From an uncultured Collinsella sp. (lineage in GTDB: Bacteria; Actinomycetota; Coriobacteriia; Coriobacteriales; Coriobacteriaceae): a stretch of DNA of 64,000 bases. The notes under the pieces were generated by a model. The model saw only the letters and a list, made by a program, of their open reading frames with translations. It was not told where the DNA came from and did no database searches. The position numbers and the translations under genes are program-made. Below are positions 36,061 to 45,512 of this stretch, piece after piece. The first letter of the stretch is position 1, and every line of letters begins with the position of its first letter. The stretch lies in the NCBI GenBank assembly GCA_900752215.1, contig CAADUO010000042.1:6738-70737 (forward strand), written 5' to 3'.

Positions 36061-37821
36061 GTGGCCGACCAGGACATCAAGATGCTCATCGAGCGCATTA
36101 TGGCCGAGGCCCGGACCCATCAGTCCGCTCGCTTCTCACATGAGGTCTACGCAGACGAGCCGATTCTCAAGACCGGCCGACAGATGCAGAACTTCCTCCC
36201 CGACCAGTACCGCAAGATGCGTGAGATATCGCGTTGGCAAGAAGACCCCAAGGGCGGCGCGGGCCGTTGGCTTTCGGAAGCCGAGCTTTTCTACCGCCAA
36301 GGCCTGCTGATGGCCGACTTTGAGGACGACTGCCCCTACAACGGCACCTTTAAGTCGTACTTTCCCACCTACAACGCCATGAGCGACCGGCAGTTGCGCG
36401 GCTACTTTACCTGGCGTGCCCAAGTGCGCCGCGGAACCGTCGAGGAAACGTCTACGTCCTTCGCCTTTCTGTATCTCTATGAGCTGATTTGCGGCATTGG
36501 CGTAGATGACCCGCTCGATGGTTTTAACAAGATCAAGGCCTTTTGGGATGCCTACCGCGCCTTCGAGCCCGACATCGACCGGTTTGCACGCGTGTGGTTG
36601 CAGGACTACGCCGTGTTCCACGGGCTTGACCCCAAGCTGCTTCGTGATTCTAAAACCGTCATGTTCGATAACGCCCTTATCGAGCTGCGGCGCGCGGCAC
36701 GAGACCTTGTACCAGCACCGGCGCCGTCCGGCCAGACCCCCAAGCGTCGCAAAACCTCCGAGCCCACGCTCCCCCTTCCGCCCGATGAGGTGCACGAGGA
36801 GCGACTCATGGCCGCCATCAACGCCCTCTCCGCGTACAACCTAAGTAACTCGCGGCTCGACCGCAGCTACCACCGCGATCTGCGCCACGTGGCATGCGCC
36901 GTGTATGTCCGTATGGCGCGCTACTATGACACGCACCGAAAGACCGGTATCGTGGCGAGCTTGTTTGGGGAGGAGACGGCCATGCCCTATACCATGTTTG
37001 CCTCGGCCGTGTTCTTTGCGCCCAATCGACACGAAGACTGCGAATACCGCTTGGACCCCATCCATATCTACCGTTGCCAAAACGGTTTTTGGGAATGCAT
37101 GCGGATTCACGGCAGCAGGCAAAAGAGCAGCAAGCTTGGTGAGATAATGCGCGCCTGCGACCAACGCCTCCGTCTGGCCCTGGACCCCGCCCACCCCCTG
37201 AAGGAAGAGAAGGTCCCCAAATATCTGGCCAAGATTATCGATGGCGAAATCGTGGCATGGCTTTCATGGGATGCCGCACATCAGCCCGTCAAGATCGATA
37301 TCGACCTGAGCCAGCTGGGGCACATTCGGAGCGCCGCCGCGCAAACGCGTGAGGCGCTTTTGATCGATGAAGAGCGCGAGGACGATGCGCTCGCAGAGGT
37401 CGATACGGTGGGCTCCGAGCAGCCGAAAGCCGAGCGCGCAGGAGACACGTTTGTCGAGCCGGTCGCGACGGCCGCAAGGCAGGACGAGGCCGACGAGCCA
37501 ACCATTTCCACCGAACAGTTTGGCGTCGTGGCGCCGCTTCTCGTGCCGACGCCCCCGCTCGCAGCGGCTGCGCCCACTGACGCCGCAACCGAACTCGCGC
37601 CTGCCGCAACCGCGTACCTGCGCGCGCTCCTCGAGCAAAACGCAGCACAAGCGGCATCGGCAGTGGCGCGCTCAGGCCAGAGCGAGGATATGCTCGTCGA
37701 CAGCATCAACGAGGCACTCTTTGACCTGGTGGGTGACACCGTTATCGAGTTCGGAACGGCAGGACCGCAGATTATCGAAGATTACGAAGCCGACGTGAGA
37801 GGATACCTAGACCATGAGTGA
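36061..37821 (+). CDS. TerB-domain protein (Shango-like system component)
   Basis: A 586-residue cytosolic protein with the TerB N-terminal layout (YRKMREISRW...AELFYRQGLLMADFEDD...FPTYNAMSDRQLRGYFTWRAQVRRG...YLYELICGIG) followed by central helical regions and an acidic, Ala/Glu-rich linker (residues about 430-530) before a short C-terminal block (ALFDLVGDTVIEF...IIEDYEADVRGYLDHE) typical of TerB_C. TerB domains are tied to tellurite and phage-stress systems and associate with membrane. GTG with GGAGAGGAG upstream starts it. It overlaps the next gene by 8 bp. With the following ATPase and helicase genes it matches the reported composition of Shango. Confidence 0.85.
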   Translation: MADQDIKMLIERIMAEARTHQSARFSHEVYADEPILKTGRQMQNFLPDQYRKMREISRWQEDPKGGAGRWLSEAELFYRQGLLMADFEDDCPYNGTFKSYFPTYNAMSDRQLRGYFTWRAQVRRGTVEETSTSFAFLYLYELICGIGVDDPLDGFNKIKAFWDAYRAFEPDIDRFARVWLQDYAVFHGLDPKLLRDSKTVMFDNALIELRRAARDLVPAPAPSGQTPKRRKTSEPTLPLPPDEVHEERLMAAINALSAYNLSNSRLDRSYHRDLRHVACAVYVRMARYYDTHRKTGIVASLFGEETAMPYTMFASAVFFAPNRHEDCEYRLDPIHIYRCQNGFWECMRIHGSRQKSSKLGEIMRACDQRLRLALDPAHPLKEEKVPKYLAKIIDGEIVAWLSWDAAHQPVKIDIDLSQLGHIRSAAAQTREALLIDEEREDDALAEVDTVGSEQPKAERAGDTFVEPVATAARQDEADEPTISTEQFGVVAPLLVPTPPLAAAAPTDAATELAPAATAYLRALLEQNAAQAASAVARSGQSEDMLVDSINEALFDLVGDTVIEFGTAGPQIIEDYEADVRGYLDHE

Positions 37822-39118
37822 TACCGCATCCGCAGCGCCCCGCGTACCCAAACGCGTCGCCGCCGTTATCCTAAACTCGCTCAAGGGCGGCGTGGTCCCG
37901 CGCATCGGCCTTCCCTATATCACCGTGGGGCGCGAGGTCGAGATTCGCGCCCTGCTCACCGATTTGAGTCTCATCGCCGATGGCGGCGCGAGCTTCCGCT
38001 TTTTAGTCGGTCGCTACGGCGCCGGTAAGAGCTTCTTACTTCAGACCATCCGCACGCACGCCATGGGCGAGGGATTCGTCGTCGCTGATGCCGACTTGTC
38101 GCCCGAGCGACGCCTGCAGGGCGGTCAGGGGCAGGGCCTTGCCACCTACCGCGAGCTCATCCGCAATATATCGACCAAGACGCGCCCCGAGGGCGGTGCG
38201 CTCAACCTTATTCTGGATCGCTGGGTCGCCTCGTGTGCCGATGCCGACGAGTCTGCCGTCAATGCCCAATTGGCCCCGCTCGAGGAAATGGTCCACGGCT
38301 TCGACTTCGCCCGCATGCTCCGCCGCTACCGCGCGGCCGTATCCGAGGGCGACGAAGAGGCCATGAGCCGCGTGACCAAATGGATCCGCGGCGAATACCG
38401 CACCAAGAGCGAGGCTCGCGCCGAACTGGGCTCCTCAACCATCATCAGCGATGACGACTGGTACGACTACGTCAAACTCATCGCGCGTTTTTTGGTTTGC
38501 AGCGGCTACAAGGGCATGCTGGTGCTCATCGACGAACTCGTGAATCTGTACAAGATTCCCAACGCCATCACACGCCAATACAACTACGAGAAAATCCTGA
38601 CCATGTACAACGACACGCTCCAGGGCAAGGCACAGTACCTGGGCATGATCATGGGCGGCACGCCAACCTCCATCGAAGACCGGCGCCGCGGCGTGTTCTC
38701 CTACGAGGCCCTGCGCAGCCGACTCGCTCAGGGCCGCTTTGCGCGCGAGGACCTTAAAGATATGCTCGCGCCCATCATCCGCCTGCAACCACTCACCTAC
38801 GAGGAGTTGCTGGTGCTGATCGAAAAACTCATGCAAATTCACGCCGGCTACTTTGGCTGGACGCCCACGCTTACCGAGAACGACTTGGTGGACTTCCTCA
38901 AGATCGAGTTCGGTCGCGTGGGAGCCGACACGCATTTGACGCCGCGTGAAGTCATTCGCGACTTTATCGAGCTGCTCGACATCCTATGCCAAAACCCCGA
39001 TGCCAACGTGGCCGAGTTACTGCAAAGCGTCGGCGGCGACGCGCTGGCGCCGACAACCGCAACAGGCGACACCGACACCGCAGGCGGCGACCGTAACTTC
39101 GCCGAATTCACCATCTAA
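37814..39118 (+). CDS. BrxD-like P-loop ATPase (DUF2791)
   Basis: A 434-residue ATPase with Walker A GRYGAGKS near residue 69 and a Walker B-like strand MLVLIDELVNLYK near residue 240, followed by MGGTPTSIEDRRRGVFSYEALRSRL and the PREVIRDFIELLDIL C-terminal helix. These match the DUF2791/BrxD group, otherwise known from BREX loci. No BREX core genes are nearby. In the three-gene context it is the ATPase subunit. It is translated from an ATG inside the end of the TerB gene. Confidence 0.88.
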   Translation: MSDTASAAPRVPKRVAAVILNSLKGGVVPRIGLPYITVGREVEIRALLTDLSLIADGGASFRFLVGRYGAGKSFLLQTIRTHAMGEGFVVADADLSPERRLQGGQGQGLATYRELIRNISTKTRPEGGALNLILDRWVASCADADESAVNAQLAPLEEMVHGFDFARMLRRYRAAVSEGDEEAMSRVTKWIRGEYRTKSEARAELGSSTIISDDDWYDYVKLIARFLVCSGYKGMLVLIDELVNLYKIPNAITRQYNYEKILTMYNDTLQGKAQYLGMIMGGTPTSIEDRRRGVFSYEALRSRLAQGRFAREDLKDMLAPIIRLQPLTYEELLVLIEKLMQIHAGYFGWTPTLTENDLVDFLKIEFGRVGADTHLTPREVIRDFIELLDILCQNPDANVAELLQSVGGDALAPTTATGDTDTAGGDRNFAEFTI

Positions 39119-39155
39119 CCTGCCAAAAAGGGACAGGTTTATTTTGGCAGGTTTT
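39117..39155 (+). terminator. Perfect hairpin after the ATPase gene (terminator or processing site)
   Basis: Arms AACCTGCCAAAA (39117-39128) and TTTTGGCAGGTT (39142-39153) pair perfectly and begin at the ATPase stop codon; a TTTT follows. The 13-nt loop carries GGGACAGG, a core shared with other hairpins in this window. Because the helicase gene follows 80 bp later, it may partially terminate or set relative expression within the operon. Confidence 0.6.
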
Positions 39156-39234
39156 ATCTGGGCAAACGTTGAGGCAGTCATGCAGCAAGCCACTGCCCAC
39201 CGCGTTGAGAGATTCGCTTTTGAAAGGAGGTCCC

Positions 39235-41682
39235 GTGAACGCCTTTGACCGCTACGCCCCGTTTATCCAAGACTTCATCTACTCCCACGATTGGGAGAGT
39301 CTGCGCTCCATTCAGGTTGCGGCGTCAGATGCCATCTTTAACACACAAGACAATGTGCTCCTAACGGCATCCACAGCTTCCGGCAAAACCGAGGCAGCCT
39401 TCTTTCCCATCCTGACCGAGTTTTGGGAGAACCCGCCCGCAAGCGTTGGCGCCCTCTACATCGGCCCCCTCAAGGCACTCATCAATGATCAGTTCGTCCG
39501 TCTCAATGACCTGTGCGAAGAAGCCGACATCCCCGTCTGGCACTGGCATGGCGATGTCTCGCAATCGCACAAGGCTAAGCTCATCAAAAAACCGAGCGGC
39601 ATCTTGCAGATTACGCCCGAGTCGCTCGAGGCACTCCTGATCCATAAGCATATGGCGATCCCGCGCATGTTCTGTGACCTGCGCTACGTGGTCATTGACG
39701 AGGTCCATTCGCTCATGCGCGGCGACCGTGGCGGGCAGACGCTCTGCCTTATCGAACGACTCTCGCGCATGGCCGGCGTGCAGCCTCGCCGCATTGGCCT
39801 TTCGGCCACCATCGGCGACCCCGAGCGCACGGGCGCTTTTCTCTCACAGGGAACGGGGCGCGACTGCGTTATCCCCCGCTTTGAAGAACCGCGCCGCGTG
39901 TGGCGTATCTCCATGGAACACTTCTACAACTCGGGTCCCCAGGCACAGCAGCGAGGATTCGAGAGCATGGGTCCTCAAGAGGCCGAAGTGCTTGCATGCG
40001 AGCGCATTGAGGCAACGGCATCCGCGGCGCTGCCCGCATCCGGACAAGACATGCGCCACAGTGGACAGCTCACACAGGAGGAGCGCCGTCAACGTCGTGA
40101 GCGGGCACGGGGCGAGGCCGCTCCCAGAGACCGTCGCACTTCCTCGGCCCCCGAGGGCGAAGTCGACATCCCACGAGCGACCGAGCAGGCGCTTCTCAAC
40201 CCCACCGACACGGCGCCCGACAACGCCGACCCCGGTATGGGCTATATCTTTGAGCATACGCGCGGCCGCAAGTGCCTGGTCTTTGCCAACTCGCGCGAGG
40301 AAGCAGAGGCCGTGTGCTCCATGCTGCGCAGCTACTGCGAGAGCCGGCACGAGCCCGACCGCTTCCTCATCCATCACGGCAATCTTTCGGCATCGTTACG
40401 CGAGACGGCAGAAGAGCTTATGCGCGACGAGGAACAGGCACAGACGACCGTCACCACCTCTACGCTTGAGCTTGGCATCGATATCGGCCGTCTGGAGCGT
40501 GCCTTCCAGATCGACGCGCCGTTTACCGTCAGCTCCTTTTTGCAGCGAATGGGCCGCACGGGACGCCGCGATCTTCCACCCGAGATGTGGTTCGTCATGC
40601 GCGAGGAAGAGTCCGAGCCGCGCACGATGATGCCCGAGACCATTCCGTGGAAGCTCCTGCAGGGCATCGCGCTCGTACAACTCTATCGCGAAGAAAAGTG
40701 GGTCGAGCCGCCCGAGCTCGATCGACTCCCCTACAGTCTGCTCTATCACCAGACCATGTCGACCCTCGCCAGCACCGGAGAGCTCACGCCAGCAGAACTT
40801 GCCCAGCGCGTGCTCACGCTCAGCTATTTCCATCGCATCTCGGCCGATGACTATCGCGTGCTGCTGCGTCACCTCATTAAGATCGACCATATCCAGGTCA
40901 CCGAGGGCGGCGGGCTCATCGTGGGCCTCGCGGGCGAGCGCATCATTAACAACTTTAAGTTCTACGCCGTGTTCCAGGAAAACGAGGAGTTCACCGTCCG
41001 CAGCGAGTCGGCCGAGTTGGGCACGATTGTCAATCCGCCACCGCCCGGTGAGCGCATCGCCATCGCCGGACACTGCTGGATTGTCGAGGAAGTGGACTGG
41101 AAGCGTCATACCGTCTTTGCCACGCAGGTCAAAGGTCGTGTGCCGGCTTACTTTGGTGACTGCCCCGGTGACATCAATACACACGTACTCGAACGCATGC
41201 GCAAGGCGCTCAACGAGCACGCGGCATATCCGTACCTTATGGGTAATGCACGGGCCCGCCTGGCGCAGGCTCGCCATACGGCCGAGATTTCGGGTGCGGG
41301 AACTAAGCCGCTCATTAACCTGGGCGGCGACACCTGGGTGCTCTTCCCCTGGCTGGGCAGCTACGCCTTTTTGGCACTCGAGCGCATGCTCAAGATTAAG
41401 TGTGCCGCGGAGCTGGGCCTTCGCGGACTCGACCCGTCACGACCGTACTTTATGCAGTTTAAGATGAAGGCCGACGAGGAGACGTTCTTTGAGGTGCTCG
41501 CCGCCGAGGCCGAGAAGGACTTCGACCCCATCGAGCTCGTCTATCCCGGCGAGGTGCCTTATTTTGATCGCTACGACGAGTACGTTCCCGAGGAGCTCGT
41601 GCGCAAAGGCTTCGCCGAAGGCGTGCTCGACATAGAGGGCATGAAGCAGCGCGTCCTCAGCTGGCGCATGATCAAAAAGTAG
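39235..41682 (+). CDS. DEVH-box helicase of the TerB-ATPase operon
   Basis: An 815-residue superfamily 2 helicase. Motifs: TASTASGKTEAAF (I), GPLKALINDQF (Ia), VIDEVHS (II, DEVH), GLSATIGDPERTG (III), CLVFANSREEAE (IV), TSTLELGIDIG (V) and QRMGRTGRR (VI), with an extended Lhr-like C-terminal half. A charged, Arg/Glu-rich insertion lies between motifs III and IV (about residues 260-330). GTG at 39235 is favoured because AAGGAGGT precedes it; the frame is open from 39169. It probably acts on nucleic acid of invading phage together with the ATPase and TerB protein, by analogy to Shango. Confidence 0.9.
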   Translation: MNAFDRYAPFIQDFIYSHDWESLRSIQVAASDAIFNTQDNVLLTASTASGKTEAAFFPILTEFWENPPASVGALYIGPLKALINDQFVRLNDLCEEADIPVWHWHGDVSQSHKAKLIKKPSGILQITPESLEALLIHKHMAIPRMFCDLRYVVIDEVHSLMRGDRGGQTLCLIERLSRMAGVQPRRIGLSATIGDPERTGAFLSQGTGRDCVIPRFEEPRRVWRISMEHFYNSGPQAQQRGFESMGPQEAEVLACERIEATASAALPASGQDMRHSGQLTQEERRQRRERARGEAAPRDRRTSSAPEGEVDIPRATEQALLNPTDTAPDNADPGMGYIFEHTRGRKCLVFANSREEAEAVCSMLRSYCESRHEPDRFLIHHGNLSASLRETAEELMRDEEQAQTTVTTSTLELGIDIGRLERAFQIDAPFTVSSFLQRMGRTGRRDLPPEMWFVMREEESEPRTMMPETIPWKLLQGIALVQLYREEKWVEPPELDRLPYSLLYHQTMSTLASTGELTPAELAQRVLTLSYFHRISADDYRVLLRHLIKIDHIQVTEGGGLIVGLAGERIINNFKFYAVFQENEEFTVRSESAELGTIVNPPPPGERIAIAGHCWIVEEVDWKRHTVFATQVKGRVPAYFGDCPGDINTHVLERMRKALNEHAAYPYLMGNARARLAQARHTAEISGAGTKPLINLGGDTWVLFPWLGSYAFLALERMLKIKCAAELGLRGLDPSRPYFMQFKMKADEETFFEVLAAEAEKDFDPIELVYPGEVPYFDRYDEYVPEELVRKGFAEGVLDIEGMKQRVLSWRMIKK

Positions 41683-41716
41683 TTAAAAAGCCCCGTCCAA
41701 AAAGACTGATGGAAAG

Positions 41717-41747
41717 GCCCGCCACGAGTAGGCTAGTCGTGGCGGGC
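41717..41747 (-). terminator. Hairpin spanning the stop codon of the spermidine-synthase-like gene
   Basis: Perfect 11-bp arms GCCCGCCACGA (41717-41727) and TCGTGGCGGGC (41737-41747). On the reverse strand the stop codon TAG lies in the loop and the last sense codons form the first arm. CTTTCC follows, a weak T run, so termination is plausible. Confidence 0.6.
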
Positions 41748-42608
41748 AGTGCCGAGGAAGCCGGCATCGAAGGGCACGGCTTCGGCAAAGGCATAGTCGC
41801 CGTCGCTGGCGATGAGCAGGTAGTTCTCCTCGCCACCGAACTCCGCATCGCCACATGGGACCACCCAAGCATGGGCAAACACCTCGAGTGCCGTGGCAGC
41901 GCAGTCGCGCAGGAACGTCACATCGCTCCCCTCGTTTGCGCTCACGATATTGGCCACGTAGATACCCCCGGGGTTCAGGCTGCCTCGCACCAGGCGCAGC
42001 GCCTCAACGGTCGACAGCTCGCGTACGGGCTCGGCACCGCCAAAGCAATCGCTCACGACCACGTCGTAGCGACGATGGCCCACGCTCGTCACGCCCAGAT
42101 ATGAGCGAGCCTCGGCGGTAATCACCCGCAGGCGATCGCCCGCCGCGTGCTCCAGCTCGTCTAGGTAGAACCAGCGGCGCGCCAGGCGCGTAATCTCTCC
42201 GTCATACTCGATGACATCCATGCGCAAGCCCTCGTGCGACATCAGAGCGAACTTAGGATAGGCAAACCCGCCGCCGCCCAGCATAAGCATACGGTCGATG
42301 CCGTGGCCATAAGCGTCGCGCATCGCATCCTCGGACTCAAACACGTCGTCAAACGCACGATAGTACACAAAGACGGGCTCTGCCCAACGCTCGCCAACGT
42401 AGCTTGCGCTTTGGTAGACGCCGCCTTGCACCAACACGCGAATCTCATCGCCGCCCTCATCGTGCACGCGTTTCACACGCGCCAACCCATTGCGGGTTCG
42501 CGCAACCTGCAGACAGGCAGCACGAACAGCGACGGCGGCCGCACCAAGCGCCGCGGCTCCCAGAGCAACGCCGGCAACGACGCCGGCAGAAACACTCGGC
42601 TTGTTCAT
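41733..42608 (-). CDS. Membrane-tethered spermidine-synthase-like methyltransferase-fold protein
   Basis: A 291-residue protein with an N-terminal hydrophobic anchor (residues about 10-33) followed by a class I Rossmann fold of the spermidine synthase type: MLMLGGGGFAYPKF (nucleotide loop), MDVIEYDGEI (acidic strand end), and DVVVSDCFGGAEP. The aminopropyl-transferase acceptor residues are not clearly conserved, so polyamine synthesis is not assured. Its ATG abuts the elp3 stop, so both are one operon. Confidence 0.82.
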   Translation of the reverse strand: MNKPSVSAGVVAGVALGAAALGAAAVAVRAACLQVARTRNGLARVKRVHDEGGDEIRVLVQGGVYQSASYVGERWAEPVFVYYRAFDDVFESEDAMRDAYGHGIDRMLMLGGGGFAYPKFALMSHEGLRMDVIEYDGEITRLARRWFYLDELEHAAGDRLRVITAEARSYLGVTSVGHRRYDVVVSDCFGGAEPVRELSTVEALRLVRGSLNPGGIYVANIVSANEGSDVTFLRDCAATALEVFAHAWVVPCGDAEFGGEENYLLIASDGDYAFAEAVPFDAGFLGTARHD

Positions 42609-44516
42609 CTAGAGCTCCTTTTGCAGATAAAGGCCATGGTCATAAAATCCAAGATGGCGATAGTACTCGCGCGTACCGATCGCGCTAATCACGTTGATGC
42701 GCGCATAACCCGCATCCCGGGCAATCTCGCACGCACGCTCAACGAGCAAACGCCCCAACCCGTGATGCTGCGCCGCCTGGCCTTGATCCCCCACGCGCGC
42801 CGCCATGCCATACACGTGCACCTCGCGAATCATCGCCTCGTCCGGCGTCGTCGGCAACTCATCCGCATGCGCGGTGACAAAGGCGCGATCGGGCAGGGAC
42901 AGGCGCAAAAAACCCGCGATCTTGCCTTCGGGCGTCACCCACTGCAAAAAGCGCTCGTGCGTCACCGGCGTCTCGTACGCCACTTCCTCGTCAAGGGTCA
43001 ACTCGTCCAGGTCGGCACCCGCCGTGCTGATCTCGCGATAGCGGATCTCACGCACCGTCGCGCCTTCCCCACGAGCCGCCAAGCGGTTTTCGACGAGCTG
43101 ACGCAGGTTGGGTTTCTTGTTGCCCGCCATGATGTCGTCGGAGCTAAAGTCGCGAATCATGCGACTGATGCGGCAGAACGCTGGCGTCACCACGATGTCG
43201 TCGGCCAACACATCGAGCAGCTCTTCCTCGGTATAGGGGCGCCACTCGCCGCGCTCATAGAGGCCCACCAGACGCGAGCCCTCGATGAGCGCGCACGGGT
43301 AGACCTTGACCTCGTCGGGCATAAAGGCCCCCTCGGTCATAAAGCGCTCGTAGTCGCGCTTGTCCCCCTCGGGCGTAGCGCCCAGCAAGTTGAGCATAAA
43401 ATGCGCGTGGATCTTAAAGCCAAACAGACGCGCAAGCGAAAACGCCCGCTCGATCTGCGCCACCGAAATGCGACGCTCGTTGATATCGAGCAGGTGCTGG
43501 TCAAGGCTTTGGATACCCATCTGAATCTTGGTGCAGCCCAGGCGACGAATGAGCGTGAGCGCCTGTGGCGTCACGGCATCGGGGCGCGTCTCGATAACGA
43601 GCCCCACCACGCGATGCTTCGCCGTCTCGTTGATGCGCTGCTGACGTTCAAGCTCCTCCATCGTGGTCGTCTGCCACTCGGCGACCTCGCCCCACGGCGT
43701 ACCGGGACCGTACAGACGACGCACCGCGCGGTAATAGCCACCCACGGCAGCATCCACACGTCCCTGCTCGTCGGCAACGCCGGCAGCAAGCTCGACCTCG
43801 TCGGTCGCAATACCGGCGGCCCGATAGCGCTCACGACGCTCCGCCACCACCGGCGGCAAGGCATCGGCGGGAGCGTCATCGAGTAGACGCCCTGCCTCGG
43901 CACGGCTGATACCCGGGCGCGCCAACATGGGATTAGCCGCCACGCCGGCGACGGCATCGTCATTGAGCGCACGGAAGAGCTCCGACATAAACCATGTCTG
44001 ATAGCCTTCCGGATAGTCGCTCCAGGTACCGCCAAGCACAATGAGCTCGATTTTATCGGTCGCATGACCCATCTGCGAAAGCGCGGTCAGGCGAGCGCTC
44101 ACCTGCAGATACGGGTCGAAGCAGTTTTGCTCCGCACGGGCGCATGCCGGCTCGGCGTGCAGATAGCTCTTGGGCATGCGCAGATCGTTGGGACAAAACA
44201 GGCAATCGCCCGAGCACGGCCACGGCTTGGTGATGACGGTAATGGTCGCCACGCCCGAGGCCGTTCGGCGCGGCTTCATACGCAGCACCTGCAGCAGTCG
44301 ACGTTCCAGCTCGGCATCGACATTCCACCCAGCCCAACGAGCCGGCTCCTCGCGCTTCACCCGCTGGTAAAACGGCAGCAGGCGGCGCTTGGCCAAATCG
44401 CGTTTGTCGGCACCCTCACGGCGCGCCTCGGCATGTATCAATTTGACGAGTGCCTTGTCGTCTACGGTCTCGCCGTGACGCAGAGCATCGAGTATGTTCA
44501 AGATAATCTGTTCCAT
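42609..44516 (-). CDS. Elp3-family radical SAM / GNAT tRNA-modifying enzyme
   Basis: A 635-residue Elp3 homologue that should install carboxymethyl-type groups on wobble uridine of tRNA. The radical SAM cluster motif is in the segment CSGDCLFCPNDLRMP, preceded by GVATITVITKPW. Further Elp3 landmarks are LGGTWSDYPEGYQTWF, VGLVIETRPD, TKIQMGIQSLD and MLNLLGATPEGDK. The C-terminal 150 residues are a GNAT acetyltransferase domain (QAAQHHGLGRLLVERACEIARDAGY). It is upstream of the spermidine-synthase-like gene. Confidence 0.93.
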   Translation of the reverse strand: MEQIILNILDALRHGETVDDKALVKLIHAEARREGADKRDLAKRRLLPFYQRVKREEPARWAGWNVDAELERRLLQVLRMKPRRTASGVATITVITKPWPCSGDCLFCPNDLRMPKSYLHAEPACARAEQNCFDPYLQVSARLTALSQMGHATDKIELIVLGGTWSDYPEGYQTWFMSELFRALNDDAVAGVAANPMLARPGISRAEAGRLLDDAPADALPPVVAERRERYRAAGIATDEVELAAGVADEQGRVDAAVGGYYRAVRRLYGPGTPWGEVAEWQTTTMEELERQQRINETAKHRVVGLVIETRPDAVTPQALTLIRRLGCTKIQMGIQSLDQHLLDINERRISVAQIERAFSLARLFGFKIHAHFMLNLLGATPEGDKRDYERFMTEGAFMPDEVKVYPCALIEGSRLVGLYERGEWRPYTEEELLDVLADDIVVTPAFCRISRMIRDFSSDDIMAGNKKPNLRQLVENRLAARGEGATVREIRYREISTAGADLDELTLDEEVAYETPVTHERFLQWVTPEGKIAGFLRLSLPDRAFVTAHADELPTTPDEAMIREVHVYGMAARVGDQGQAAQHHGLGRLLVERACEIARDAGYARINVISAIGTREYYRHLGFYDHGLYLQKEL

Positions 44517-44536
44517 GCCCCCATTGTAAAGGCAAA

Positions 44537-44566
44537 GGCGCCGGAGCCAGTCACGGCTCCGGCGCC
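44537..44566 (-). terminator. Rho-independent terminator of the XRE-DUF4097 operon
   Basis: Perfect 12-bp arms GGCGCCGGAGCC and GGCTCCGGCGCC around a 6-nt loop, followed on the reverse strand by TTTGCC. It lies about 47 bp past the DUF4097 stop and just before elp3 begins. Confidence 0.8.
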
Positions 44567-44612
44567 TCCATCAAAGAGCATGCCTATATGTACCGATCTC
44601 CGAAAACCGCTG

Positions 44613-45512
44613 TCACTCCGAATCAAACGACATGTCGCCCGAACCGACCTCAAAACGATACGTGGCAGACTTATCGCCGTTATCGAATTCAAGATCCAAA
44701 ATGGTCTCGCCATCGTAGCCAAGCGGAAGGAAATCGCTCTCGAAGTCGCCGCTTCCCAAGGTGAGGCTCGCCTTAAAGCCCGTCGAGTTCGGAACCGTCA
44801 TCTCCACATCGCCCGAGCCCACACTCACGTCCATCGACTTCGCGGGGGCCTGGTAGAGCTCGAACGTCACATCGCCCGAACCGACCTCGGCATTCAGGGT
44901 ATCGGTCACGGTGCCCGTAAACTCAACGTCTCCCGAGTCCAGCGTTACATCCAGATCATGGCACGCAATGCCCGCGACCGTCAGGTCACCCGACCCCACA
45001 TTCGCCGTAATGCCCGCCAGGTTATCCGCAACATCTCGCGGCAGCTCAATGGTAATTGTGCGGTCAATCGCGCGCTTATCATCGTAGTCGAACTGACTGA
45101 TCTTGAGCGTAGAGCCCTTGACCTCAGCAAGGTTCCGGGTAGCCGCATCAGAAGCAGACGTTCCCTTCGCAACGCGGCCGCTTTCGATAACACGCACCGG
45201 GCCGCCAGAGACACATTTTACATCGACCGTCCCCGACGTCACGTCCAAGTCGAGCGATTGGAACGCGTCGGCATCAAATGTTTCGCTCGAAAGCTGCTGA
45301 GGTCGAGCGGAATAGTTACCGCTATCCAAAAGATCATCATCGTCAAACATATCGTCCATGCCAGACAAGCCTGGTACAACATCGTCGAGATCCCACGGGC
45401 CATCAAAATGAATCAAAGTCCGCGAAACGCCAAAAACAAGCCCGATAATCAGTACAAACGTCCCGATGCCAACGCCCAAGCGTACCTTGGATTCATGCGA
45501 AAGCTTCATCAT
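44613..45512 (-). CDS. DUF4097 beta-helix-like membrane protein
   Basis: A 299-residue protein with one N-terminal membrane segment (VGIGTFVLIIGLVFGV) and an outer domain built of repeated short strands, each turning at GSGD or DSGD (NVGSGDLTV, LDSGDVEF, VGSGDVTF, VGSGDVEM, LGSGDFES, VGSGDMSF). This is the DUF4097 pattern. The exposed region may sense or bind cell-envelope damage, as LiaG-like proteins do, but the ligand is unknown. Its start overlaps the upstream regulator stop by 4 bp. Confidence 0.88.
   Translation of the reverse strand: MMKLSHESKVRLGVGIGTFVLIIGLVFGVSRTLIHFDGPWDLDDVVPGLSGMDDMFDDDDLLDSGNYSARPQQLSSETFDADAFQSLDLDVTSGTVDVKCVSGGPVRVIESGRVAKGTSASDAATRNLAEVKGSTLKISQFDYDDKRAIDRTITIELPRDVADNLAGITANVGSGDLTVAGIACHDLDVTLDSGDVEFTGTVTDTLNAEVGSGDVTFELYQAPAKSMDVSVGSGDVEMTVPNSTGFKASLTLGSGDFESDFLPLGYDGETILDLEFDNGDKSATYRFEVGSGDMSFDSE

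Noticed and set aside
36061..41682. A BREX locus because of the BrxD-like ATPase and helicase
   Set aside because: None of the BREX core genes (BrxC, PglX, PglZ) is present, and the TerB-domain protein points to a different three-gene system.
42234..43886. Plus-strand open frame of 550 residues against elp3
   Set aside because: Shadow of elp3 and the spermidine-synthase-like gene; no domain or ribosome site.
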